This document shows, piece by piece, positions 7,676-15,192 of a DNA stretch of 41,140 bases. The stretch is from the NCBI GenBank assembly GCA_910586105.1, contig CAJUGU010000019.1:1-41140 (forward strand), given 5' to 3'. This DNA comes from an uncultured Eubacteriales bacterium. Lineage in GTDB: Bacteria; Bacillota; Clostridia; Oscillospirales; Butyricicoccaceae. A program made the translations under genes and the position numbers. The notes below the pieces were generated by a model that saw nothing but the letters and a program-made list of their open reading frames with translations, was not told the DNA's origin and did no database searches. Each line of letters opens with the position of its first letter. Position 1 is the stretch's first letter.

Positions 7676-8023
7676 TCATGCCAAAAACAGCAAAATCCCG
7701 AAGATGATAACAGCCATACCTTTCATTTTTTCCCAACTGATCCTTTCCTTTAAAATCAGCCAGCTGAAAAGCGGAACAAAAATCTGCCCAGATGCATCTA
7801 ACGCAGACGCCAGCGACAAGGGTATGAACCTCAAAGCATATACATTGAGAAAGGTTACTCCTAAAAAAAGAGCATACCCACCAATGACAAACGGGTTGAA
7901 ATATTCGCTTCGCTTGTCATCATATTGCCTTTCAGCGGCATATTTTAAAAGGATCTGCGATAAAGATGCAATCACGACGCCGCCTAAAAGTATCAAAATA
8001 CCTGTCAGTAACTCACGATCCAT
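7676..8023 (-). CDS. SMR/EamA-type small membrane protein, ArnE/ArnF-like flippase subunit
   Basis: The 115-residue protein has four hydrophobic helices and the layout of small multidrug-resistance-type proteins (LKYAAER after helix 1, an LKERISWEK loop before helix 4). Pairs of such proteins (ArnE and ArnF) flip undecaprenyl-phosphate-linked sugars to the outer face of the membrane. Here it overlaps a second SMR-type gene by 11 bases, and both follow an ArnC-like transferase, which supports that role. It lies between that gene and rmlA. Confidence 0.75.
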   Translation of the reverse strand: MDRELLTGILILLGGVVIASLSQILLKYAAERQYDDKRSEYFNPFVIGGYALFLGVTFLNVYALRFIPLSLASALDASGQIFVPLFSWLILKERISWEKMKGMAVIIFGILLFLA

Positions 8024-8369
8024 CTGCCTTCACCACGCCTCGGATTCCCGCCAGAATCAATATTGCCCCTGCCAGCATATTCACGCTAAGCTTTTCACCA
8101 AAGAACAAAATCCCCCACAGCATTCCCAGCACGGTTGCAAACGGACGGTTTGCATAAGCCGTTGTCAAAGGAAACGCCTTGAGCACTTGCTGCCACAGCA
8201 ATGCATAAAGTACAAGAAAGGCTAAGCCGCATCCATATAAAACTACAAACTGCACGGATAATATCGAATAAAATGATGCAGCCTTACTCATGAGGGATGA
8301 AACCGAATATATGACGATCCCCCCGTATAAAAGCAAATATTTTCTAAGATAACGAATTTTTTTCATCAT
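8013..8369 (-). CDS. SMR/EamA-type small membrane protein, partner flippase subunit
   Basis: The 118-residue protein has four predicted helices and the segments LWQQVLKAFPLTTAYANRPF and LFFGEKLS, which resemble the second half of EamA transporters. It is paired with the SMR-type protein downstream; heteromeric ArnE/ArnF-type pairs are known to export polyprenyl-phosphate aminosugar. Its start overlaps the end of the ArnC-like gene by 26 bases. The ribosome site is weak, so coupled translation is likely. Confidence 0.75.
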   Translation of the reverse strand: MMKKIRYLRKYLLLYGGIVIYSVSSLMSKAASFYSILSVQFVVLYGCGLAFLVLYALLWQQVLKAFPLTTAYANRPFATVLGMLWGILFFGEKLSVNMLAGAILILAGIRGVVKADGS

Positions 8370-9327
8370 AATTTTTTTCCACAGATGGTATACTGCCTAT
8401 ATTAACTGTTTCTCGGATCACATACTGTGGTGAATTATTGATGCTGATATAAATTCTCCCGATGTATTCCCCGATCAGTCCCATCATCATCATCAATATC
8501 CCGCTGACAAATAAAATCACAGCCATCAAGGAACTGTAACCAGCCAGAATATCCGGCGTCAGGATTTTATGAACCACCACCCAGATCCCGAACAGGAAAC
8601 CTGCCGCCGAAAATACGATCCCCAGCAAAGTTGCAATGCGCAGTGGTAAGACCGAAAACGCCGTAAAACCATTCAGCCATAAATTCAGCGATTTCAAAAA
8701 GGTATAGCCGCTGCTTCCCGTTTGCCGTTCTCGTTCGTCCATCAGCACATTTGCAATTTTTCCGGTTGTCCGAAGAAAAAGCCCATCGATGTAAGGATAC
8801 GGGTTCTGATATTTCAAAATTTCCTTGCAGACGAACTTCTTCATTGCAGAAAAATTGGACAACTGCAATTCCTTTGGCTTTTTTAACAAAATCTGCGCCA
8901 TTTTTGCATTAACCAAACTGCCAAAATTCTTAAATGCACTTTGTCTTTTACTTGGGTATTTGGCGAGCGATATGTCATATCCATGAAACAGCGGCTCCAG
9001 AAGTTCCCACAGCTTATCGATTGGACACTGCCCATCATCATCAACACTTACGATGATATCGCCTTCCGCATAAGCATATCCCGCCATCAGCGCAGCGTGT
9101 TTCCCTCCGTTTTTCGCCAAATCCAATATTTTGATGCGGCGATCCGCCTCTCCTCTCCGTTTCAGCACTTGCAATACCCGGTCAGGGGAGTTGTCATTCA
9201 CTGCAATCACTTCGTATGCGTATCCCGGTCTTTGCTCCACCGTTTTTTCAATTTCACTCAATACGTCTTCGATGGAATCTTCGCTTCGATAGCAAGGAAT
9301 TACAAAACTAATCTTGACCTGTTTCAT
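8344..9327 (-). CDS. ArnC/DPM1-like polyprenyl-phosphate glycosyltransferase (GT2)
   Basis: The 327-residue protein joins a GT-A domain to two C-terminal membrane helices (about 235-260 and 270-295), the architecture of ArnC and related polyprenyl-phosphate sugar transferases. Visible motifs are FVIPCYRSED near 8, the DDD metal site at 96-98, and LWLNGFTAFSVLPLRI before the helices. Such enzymes load one sugar on undecaprenyl phosphate at the inner face of the membrane. It is followed by two SMR-type flippase genes, and a GT-C gene lies earlier in the operon, completing a load-flip-transfer set. The sugar may be the acylated aminosugar made by neighbouring genes. Confidence 0.85.
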   Translation of the reverse strand: MKQVKISFVIPCYRSEDSIEDVLSEIEKTVEQRPGYAYEVIAVNDNSPDRVLQVLKRRGEADRRIKILDLAKNGGKHAALMAGYAYAEGDIIVSVDDDGQCPIDKLWELLEPLFHGYDISLAKYPSKRQSAFKNFGSLVNAKMAQILLKKPKELQLSNFSAMKKFVCKEILKYQNPYPYIDGLFLRTTGKIANVLMDERERQTGSSGYTFLKSLNLWLNGFTAFSVLPLRIATLLGIVFSAAGFLFGIWVVVHKILTPDILAGYSSLMAVILFVSGILMMMMGLIGEYIGRIYISINNSPQYVIRETVNIGSIPSVEKNYDEKNSLS

Positions 9328-10520
9328 TTTGTAATTACCTTTATGTATTTCTCCATATGATCCATTCTTTCACACATAGTTTCCATATCCGGATGCTGGA
9401 TCAATGCAGCCCCTAATCCAAATCCGCCATGTTCAAAACGGTTTACAGGCTCTCCATTTTTTGCCCAGATATCCAAAAGCAAAAGATCCTCCCGGATAGC
9501 ATCGCAAATATCTACACGGTCAAAACAACCGTTTTCCAGCGAATGCAATATATACGATGAAACAAACTTTTCTTTCAGCGGTTTTGACGGGATCATGCAT
9601 TCTTCATCAATCGCCGACAAAATAGTCAGTTTGGCCAAATCGATCTCACGCGCTGCTTTGAGCGCATCGGTAATGAGGTTTCCACCATTCCTTGGGCCGA
9701 TCTCTAAAATATATACGTCCCCTTCCCGATCCACAATAAAGTCCAAGTTTACAGCACCATTCTTCATTCCGAGCAGCGAAAGCAGACGCTGGATTTCTGC
9801 CAATGCTTTTTCCTGAAATTCCTCCGGCAAATTGGAAGGATAGCTCTCGCCAATCGGTACCAATGGATTACATAAACAATCAAAATGCTCGTTCATAAGC
9901 CCGGCAAAGGCAACTTTTCCGTTAATCAAAAAAGCATCTCCAGCAATCTGATATCCCTTGCGTTCTATATATTCTTCCACGACTACCCTGCCGCAGCGTG
10001 TATATTCCCACGCCTGCCGCCATGCATCCTCCAATTCAGCAGCACGATAAATCTTACTGACCCCTTTGCTTCCGGACGCATCCACAGGCTTTACCATGAC
10101 CGGTTTTTTTATGCCCTGCATAAAATCCCATGCGTCCTCATAACAGGCAAATGCCTTCCCTTTCGGCGTCCGAAACCCATGTTCTTCCATGAATTCACGC
10201 ATTCTGTCCTTATGTGTCAGGATTTCAACGGCTTGCAGCGGGTTTCCGGGCAATCCCATCTTTTCTGCGACATATGCAGCAGTCGGCGCAGATACATCAG
10301 ACGCATAAGACATAATCCCGTCGATCTGCAATTCCCTTGCCAATTTCAGGACGGCTTCCCGATCTGTTGTGCTGACATTATGGTATTCATCCGCATACTT
10401 ATGCGCCGGATTATCCGGCAGGTAGTCCACACTAATGACATGACAGCCCAATTCTTTCGCCGCTTTTGTAGCGGTCATCTGAAAATAATTCCCGCCGAGC
10501 AGCATTATCTTTTTTTGCAT
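9324..10520 (-). CDS. ATP-grasp carboxylate-amine ligase
   Basis: The 398-residue ATP-grasp enzyme forms an amide or peptide-like bond through an acyl-phosphate. The N-terminal pre-ATP-grasp fold starts MLLGGNYFQ. The nucleotide site is KPVDASGSKGVS near 144, VEEYIERKG near 181, and LDFIVDREG then EIGPRNGGN near 255-280 supply the metal ligands. The chosen ATG at 10520 follows AAGGTG by 11-12 bases; the upstream extension lies inside the previous gene. Next to two LbH acyltransferases and a PLP enzyme, it could attach an amino acid or acid to the aminosugar. The substrate is not determinable. Confidence 0.8.
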   Translation of the reverse strand: MQKKIMLLGGNYFQMTATKAAKELGCHVISVDYLPDNPAHKYADEYHNVSTTDREAVLKLARELQIDGIMSYASDVSAPTAAYVAEKMGLPGNPLQAVEILTHKDRMREFMEEHGFRTPKGKAFACYEDAWDFMQGIKKPVMVKPVDASGSKGVSKIYRAAELEDAWRQAWEYTRCGRVVVEEYIERKGYQIAGDAFLINGKVAFAGLMNEHFDCLCNPLVPIGESYPSNLPEEFQEKALAEIQRLLSLLGMKNGAVNLDFIVDREGDVYILEIGPRNGGNLITDALKAAREIDLAKLTILSAIDEECMIPSKPLKEKFVSSYILHSLENGCFDRVDICDAIREDLLLLDIWAKNGEPVNRFEHGGFGLGAALIQHPDMETMCERMDHMEKYIKVITK

Positions 10521-10527
10521 TACTTTC

Positions 10528-11193
10528 TCACACCTTAAAGTCCGTACTTTTCTTACCTTCCAGAACAATGCTCCGCGTGGGGACGACTACATCATATGGC
10601 TTTGTATCCTTCGTTACATTTGCCCCAGCGCCAACCAACGTATAATCCGCCAGTTTCACATAATTTCCAATAATGCTTCCCGCTCCTATGAAACAATGAT
10701 TCCCAATGACAGAGTTCCCACAAGGAACAATATTTGTTGATAATAGATTAAAACTTCCTGCCGTTCCATTATGAGCAATAAATGAAATATCAAACAATAC
10801 GTTTGCATCCCCAATACTGCAAAACGGTGCCAAAACAGTGGCCGCTCCAATAATATTCCCACAGCCCATTTCCTGAGAATGATTGATTACAGTTGGATGA
10901 ATGATATTGGGCAATTCATAGCCAAGACGTTTGCATTCCCAAAAGGCTTTTTCTCTTGCCGCAAACATTCCGCCACCCAAAAATGCCAGCGCCATACAAT
11001 ACTGTTCTGGTGGATAGCAACAGGCGACCTCCTCGAATGGAATCAATGGCAGATTATTTTTGCGGTCGGAATTTTCCTCCATGTATTCTTTTCCCACCGT
11101 AAACGCAGCTACGGTTTCGCCTAACGCTTCTTCCAGCAGATACTGAACATAGTCCGCAAACTGCCCAGCGCCATAAAGCACAAACGGTTTCAT
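10528..11193 (-). CDS. PglD/NeuD-like LbH acyltransferase (first copy)
   Basis: The 221-residue protein has a small Rossmann-like N-terminal domain (VLYGAGQFADY) and a left-handed beta-helix of hexapeptide repeats from about residue 110, the architecture of PglD/NeuD sugar N- or O-acetyltransferases. His in FIAHNG near 140 is at the expected catalytic position. It shares a nearly identical C-terminus with the other LbH protein at 12326-13003 (DYTLVGAGA, DTKP-x-DVVVP, KKSTDF). A 4-amino-dideoxysugar nucleotide is the likely acceptor. AAGGAG precedes the ATG by 8 bases. Confidence 0.8.
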   Translation of the reverse strand: MKPFVLYGAGQFADYVQYLLEEALGETVAAFTVGKEYMEENSDRKNNLPLIPFEEVACCYPPEQYCMALAFLGGGMFAAREKAFWECKRLGYELPNIIHPTVINHSQEMGCGNIIGAATVLAPFCSIGDANVLFDISFIAHNGTAGSFNLLSTNIVPCGNSVIGNHCFIGAGSIIGNYVKLADYTLVGAGANVTKDTKPYDVVVPTRSIVLEGKKSTDFKV

Positions 11194-11194
11194 A

Positions 11195-12178
11195 TCAACA
11201 CTCCTTTACGATCAAGTCCAATATTTCAGCCAGCTTTACCATATCCGAGGTCTGATACCGCTGATCAATCGGGATACAGAGCAGATCGCTGCTTAATTCG
11301 TACTCTATACTGCCTGGCTGGCATATATCCAGACATTCACGCCACAATGTCGGCGTATAAATCCGTTTCGAGCGCAATGCTTCCCGTATCGCCGCCCCTT
11401 TCCCACGGGTTGCCCAATAGGGGTATACATATGGTACGCCATCCCCCGCAGGGAGTTTCAACCGGTTAGTGGCTCCAATCAGCTGATCCAGTTTTTGATA
11501 ATTTTTCCTTCTTCTGTTTCGTATAAAATCATACGGCGCGCCTGCCAGAACTTTTTGTGTCAATATCGACATCCCCGTCCTTTTGCATGAAAGATGCCGT
11601 TCATTCTCCAGATTCTCAGCGTACGCGGCATTTGTCCCGGCTGCATGCGCCTTGCATAGATATGTATACGAATCCCACGAACGCTCCAACGGCAGTTGAC
11701 GAGCTTTGCAATCCTTTTCGATCAGATACGCCCCATCCGGCACCCCGACGAATTTTCGGCAGCTGTATATATTGCTTACACCGTTTCGCAAAATCGGAGA
11801 CGCAAAGAATGCCTGTGTGCAATCCAAAATTACGTTTTGATAGGATGCCTGCATCACTTCCATCTGCCGATCCATCAGTCCGAAATAATTTACCAGTAAG
11901 ATGCCTGTATCGGCTGAACACGCTTCCGCAGCAACCGGGCACAGCCGTGCATCAATCGAATATCTTTCTGTTTCGACTCCGAGCCCCGCAATTTCCGCTG
12001 CAACGGTATCACAAATATAGTACGGAAGGCAAACCTTTTTCAGCTTTGCCGCCTTTACCGCCTCAGCGATTGCAGTCCGTCCGCAATTATAGCGTCGGAT
12101 CTCCTTTTCCGATACCTGAAAATATTCTTTTCCCCGTACCAATTCCAATGGCAGATATCCACCATATTCTGCAAGCAT
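11195..12178 (-). CDS. Unusual DegT-like PLP-dependent enzyme
   Basis: The 327-residue protein has a divergent DegT/aminotransferase fold. The pattern NCGRTAI near 31, the pyridine-binding Asp119 in ILDCTQAF and probable Schiff-base Lys142 in SCRKFVGVPDGA support a PLP enzyme. It is shorter than normal sugar aminotransferases (about 370-400) and differs strongly from the WecE-like enzyme nearby. AGGAGG at 12186-12191 fixes the ATG at 12178. It sits between two LbH genes and ahead of the ATP-grasp gene. It may aminate a sugar or make an amine or amino acid for the ligase; neither is proven. Confidence 0.65.
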   Translation of the reverse strand: MLAEYGGYLPLELVRGKEYFQVSEKEIRRYNCGRTAIAEAVKAAKLKKVCLPYYICDTVAAEIAGLGVETERYSIDARLCPVAAEACSADTGILLVNYFGLMDRQMEVMQASYQNVILDCTQAFFASPILRNGVSNIYSCRKFVGVPDGAYLIEKDCKARQLPLERSWDSYTYLCKAHAAGTNAAYAENLENERHLSCKRTGMSILTQKVLAGAPYDFIRNRRRKNYQKLDQLIGATNRLKLPAGDGVPYVYPYWATRGKGAAIREALRSKRIYTPTLWRECLDICQPGSIEYELSSDLLCIPIDQRYQTSDMVKLAEILDLIVKEC

Positions 12179-12325
12179 TATTGAACCTCCTAAACAGATT
12201 GGATCCCTTTGAAATGCCTGCAATCACAATTTCCAGTAACATCCCTGATACCTTCGGCTTATTCAGCGTTTGTTTGGAAATCTGTTTCGCATAATCTGAT
12301 GTTTGGCAAGACGTAAAACAGGTTA

Positions 12326-13003
12326 TCAGACCGAAAAATCGGTGCTTTTTTTGTTGCCTAACGTGACACTGCGTGCAGGCACAACGACATCAAACGGTTT
12401 CGTATCTCTTTTTACATATGCACCAGCCCCAACCAACGTATAATCCGAAATTGTTACACGATCAAAGACCACAGCATATTTCCCAATATAACAGTAGTTT
12501 CCAACTGTGGCGAATCCAGAAAATCCCACCCCGCCAGAGACGGTATTGAAATCCCCAATTATATCATTATGCGTAATGGCGACATTATCCCAGAACAAGT
12601 TCCCCTTCCCAATTTTGACAAAAGGCTGTACCAAAACTTTTTCAAGAAAAATGTTCCCTTCCCCGATTTCAGCATCCGGTGAAATCAGGCAGCTTGGATG
12701 GATAAATGATGCAATATCATACCCCCCCCCGCCCAGTGTAGGGTTTTTGCACATCCGGAAGAATCGCTCCCGCAATCGATTCATTTCTTTTGCGCCGATC
12801 GCAAGTAATACTTCATGCGTCTCTGGCTGGCAATGCTCTGGAAGCTGTTCAAGCGGATAAACCGGGAGCCCCAAAAATTCCTTTCCCTGCATATATGCCT
12901 TTTCCACTGAAAACGCTGCCACGCGACGCTTATCATAATTTTTTATGTAAAAATACATCAGTTCTGCAAAGCTTCCGGTTCCCAGAATCACGATATCTTT
13001 CAT
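12326..13003 (-). CDS. PglD/NeuD-like LbH acyltransferase (second copy) with a G9 tract
   Basis: The 225-residue protein has the same plan as the LbH protein at 10528: Rossmann-like start (DIVILGTGSFAEL), hexapeptide repeats from about residue 105 and catalytic His in VAITHND. It probably acylates an amino group of a sugar nucleotide. The ATG at 13003 follows GGGGAGA closely; the upstream extension has no ribosome site. The coding strand carries nine consecutive G residues (12722-12730) encoding Gly-Gly-Gly just before the beta-helix, in a segment longer than in its paralogue. A one-base slip would truncate the protein, so it could be phase-variable. About 147 bases separate it from the next gene, with nothing recognisable. 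Confidence 0.8.
   Translation of the reverse strand: MKDIVILGTGSFAELMYFYIKNYDKRRVAAFSVEKAYMQGKEFLGLPVYPLEQLPEHCQPETHEVLLAIGAKEMNRLRERFFRMCKNPTLGGGGYDIASFIHPSCLISPDAEIGEGNIFLEKVLVQPFVKIGKGNLFWDNVAITHNDIIGDFNTVSGGVGFSGFATVGNYCYIGKYAVVFDRVTISDYTLVGAGAYVKRDTKPFDVVVPARSVTLGNKKSTDFSV
12722..12730. repeat. Homopolymeric G9/C9 tract inside a coding region
   Basis: Nine C residues on the plus strand (nine G on the coding strand) lie about one third into the second LbH gene. The present length keeps the frame open. Tracts of this size are known slippage sites in contingency loci of other bacteria. Confidence 0.75.
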
Positions 13004-13107
13004 TTCTCTCCCCTTTCTTTCCATTTCGTGAATACAATATCTTCAATACATATTATAAAATCACATAAAGTTAACCGAATAACCTCTTCCCTCCGGCTAT
13101 CTCAAAA

Positions 13108-14232
13108 TTACAGCCATTTCAAAATCTGTTTTACAACAATTTCAGCCTGTTCCTGCGCCATATCCGCATATAGCGGTAAGCGGAGCACTCTTGCACCCAT
13201 GTCTTCAGTAACCGGGCAATCTTCCGCACTCCACCCCAACCTTTTCCCCATAGGGGCGGAGTGCAGCGGCACATAGCAGATGTAAGCCATAATGCCTTGC
13301 TCTTTGAGCTTGTCCACCAGTCTTGTTCTTGTCGTATCATCTGGTAATACAATATTATACATATGCGCGTTATGCTGAACCTCATGTGGCACAATCGCAC
13401 GTCTCAGCTTCCCCAACCGTTCTAAAGGCTTCAACTGCTCATGATATGTATTCCAAATCCGCATTCTTTTGTCCATAATTTCATCATAGCGTTCCAGCTG
13501 TGCACACAGAACTGCCGCAAGCAAATCCGACGGCAAGAAAGAAGATCCGATATCGTGCCATGTATATTTATCCGTCCACCCCTTTAACACCTGTCGGCGA
13601 TTAGTCCCCTTTTCACGGATTATTTCCGCACGTTCCAGATATTTCGGTTCATTCAGGACAATCCCACCGCCTTCTCCCATGACATAATTCTTGGTTTCGT
13701 GAAACGAATAACACCCAAATTCTGATAAAGCGCCCGCATAACGCCCTTTATAGGTCGAGCCAATAGACTGTGCCGCATCCTCAATTACAAACAGGCCATG
13801 TTTGGATGCGATTTCGTTGATTGCGTCCATTTCACAGGGGATTCCCGCATAATCCACACAATATATTGCTCTGGTTTTATCCGTGATCAGCCGCTCGATC
13901 AACGTCTCATCTATATTGAATGTATCTGGGCGAATGTCGCAAAAAACCGGTTTGGCCCCACGCAGGAGAAAAGCATTCACAGTTGATGAAAACGTAAATG
14001 AAGGAACGATCACCTCATCCTCTGATGTAAGATCGATCAGGATCGATGCCATTTCCAATGCGGTTGTACCCGATGTAGTCAACAACATATTTTGAATTCC
14101 AAAACGCTGGCGAAGCTGTTCATACACGCGCAATGTATATTTTCCGTCGCCAGACAGCTTGCTGCTCTGTAACGCATCTATCAGGTATTCTTCCTCAAGC
14201 TTTGACACAGAAGCTTTGTTAAATGGGATCAT
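13108..14232 (-). CDS. WecE/RffA-like dTDP-4-keto-sugar aminotransferase
   Basis: The 374-residue DegT-family PLP aminotransferase has the WecE/RffA signature SFHETKNYVMGEGGG (Lys181 would hold PLP), with TSGTTALE near 53 and EDAAQSIGS near 151. WecE converts dTDP-4-keto-6-deoxyglucose to dTDP-4-amino-4,6-dideoxygalactose. Because the operon also codes for a 2,3-dehydratase and a 3-ketoreductase, the actual substrate may be dTDP-4-keto-2,6-dideoxyhexose. The ATG at 14232 overlaps the stop of the oxidoreductase gene (ATGA) and has AAAGGAA ahead. The upstream extension of the frame is overlap only. Confidence 0.9.
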   Translation of the reverse strand: MIPFNKASVSKLEEEYLIDALQSSKLSGDGKYTLRVYEQLRQRFGIQNMLLTTSGTTALEMASILIDLTSEDEVIVPSFTFSSTVNAFLLRGAKPVFCDIRPDTFNIDETLIERLITDKTRAIYCVDYAGIPCEMDAINEIASKHGLFVIEDAAQSIGSTYKGRYAGALSEFGCYSFHETKNYVMGEGGGIVLNEPKYLERAEIIREKGTNRRQVLKGWTDKYTWHDIGSSFLPSDLLAAVLCAQLERYDEIMDKRMRIWNTYHEQLKPLERLGKLRRAIVPHEVQHNAHMYNIVLPDDTTRTRLVDKLKEQGIMAYICYVPLHSAPMGKRLGWSAEDCPVTEDMGARVLRLPLYADMAQEQAEIVVKQILKWL

Positions 14233-15191
14233 AGCAATGTTCCTTTCGTATATAACGTATCCGTCAAACAGCTTTGTTTTCTGATCTCCGCCACATTTTT
14301 TTCGCGTAAAGCCTTTTGTGCGCACATGCGATAAAACGTCCGGATCGATTTTAAAAAGGCATTATCCGTCCCTACCGCTATGGTTTGCTCACCGCCATGG
14401 ATTTTCAGCTTCAATTCGACAGGGTGATCCGGCGGCGCTGTAAAAATTCGATCCGCCTGGCAGGAGCCTGCGCTGCCCCAGATTTCCAGCTCGCATTTAT
14501 AGCTGTTATCCATTCCAAATGCTATTTGCGCACACGCCCCCTTGTCATTTTCCAATACGGCAGAACCATACAAATCCACCTCATATCCCACAGGCTGTGA
14601 CAATTTTGCCTGTACGACCTGTACGGTATTGCCCAGCAATTCCAAGGCCAGCCGCACCGGATATCCGCCGCAGTCAAGCAACGCACCGCCGCCCAACTCT
14701 TTTTGGTAGCGGAAATCGTCTTCACCGCGTTTTGGGAAACCAAAGGACATTCGTAACAATCGCAGTTCGCCAAGCTCTCTGTTTGCAATCAGTTCCCTGA
14801 TTTTCTGTAACTGACTGTGATACAGGAACATATAGTTTTCGTGTACGGCAAGGTTTTTCTTCTCCGCCAATGCCAACAGCGTTTCTGTGTCCCTCTGACA
14901 GATTGTAAACGGCTTTTCCATCAGCAAATGCTTGCCGGATCCCAGCACCTTTTCGCCCCATTCATAATGGAGCGCGGGCGGCAGCGGGACATAAACCGCA
15001 TCAATATTTTGATCTGCAAGAAGCGCTTCATAAGACGGATACCCCTGCCCGCCATATGCTTCCACAAAGCGCTCCGTCTTTTCCAATTGGCGGGATGCCA
15101 CACCTGCATATGTAATCTCCGGGCACATTTGCAATGCAGGCAGAAAGCGTCGGTATGCGATATCCGCCGTCCCTAAAATTCCAAGCCTCAT
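14229..15191 (-). CDS. Gfo/Idh/MocA oxidoreductase, probable NDP-hexose 3-ketoreductase
   Basis: The 320-residue NAD(P)-dependent oxidoreductase has GILGTADIA at its N-terminus and the family EKP motif at 92-94 (catalytic Lys93). In antibiotic sugar pathways, members of this family (for example SpnN, TylC1 and OleW types) reduce the 3-keto group of the product of a 2,3-dehydratase. Here it lies one base downstream of exactly such a dehydratase and overlaps the aminotransferase gene by four bases, so that role is strongly suggested. GGAGG sits 6 bases before the ATG. Confidence 0.85.
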   Translation of the reverse strand: MRLGILGTADIAYRRFLPALQMCPEITYAGVASRQLEKTERFVEAYGGQGYPSYEALLADQNIDAVYVPLPPALHYEWGEKVLGSGKHLLMEKPFTICQRDTETLLALAEKKNLAVHENYMFLYHSQLQKIRELIANRELGELRLLRMSFGFPKRGEDDFRYQKELGGGALLDCGGYPVRLALELLGNTVQVVQAKLSQPVGYEVDLYGSAVLENDKGACAQIAFGMDNSYKCELEIWGSAGSCQADRIFTAPPDHPVELKLKIHGGEQTIAVGTDNAFLKSIRTFYRMCAQKALREKNVAEIRKQSCLTDTLYTKGTLL

Positions 15192-15192
15192 T

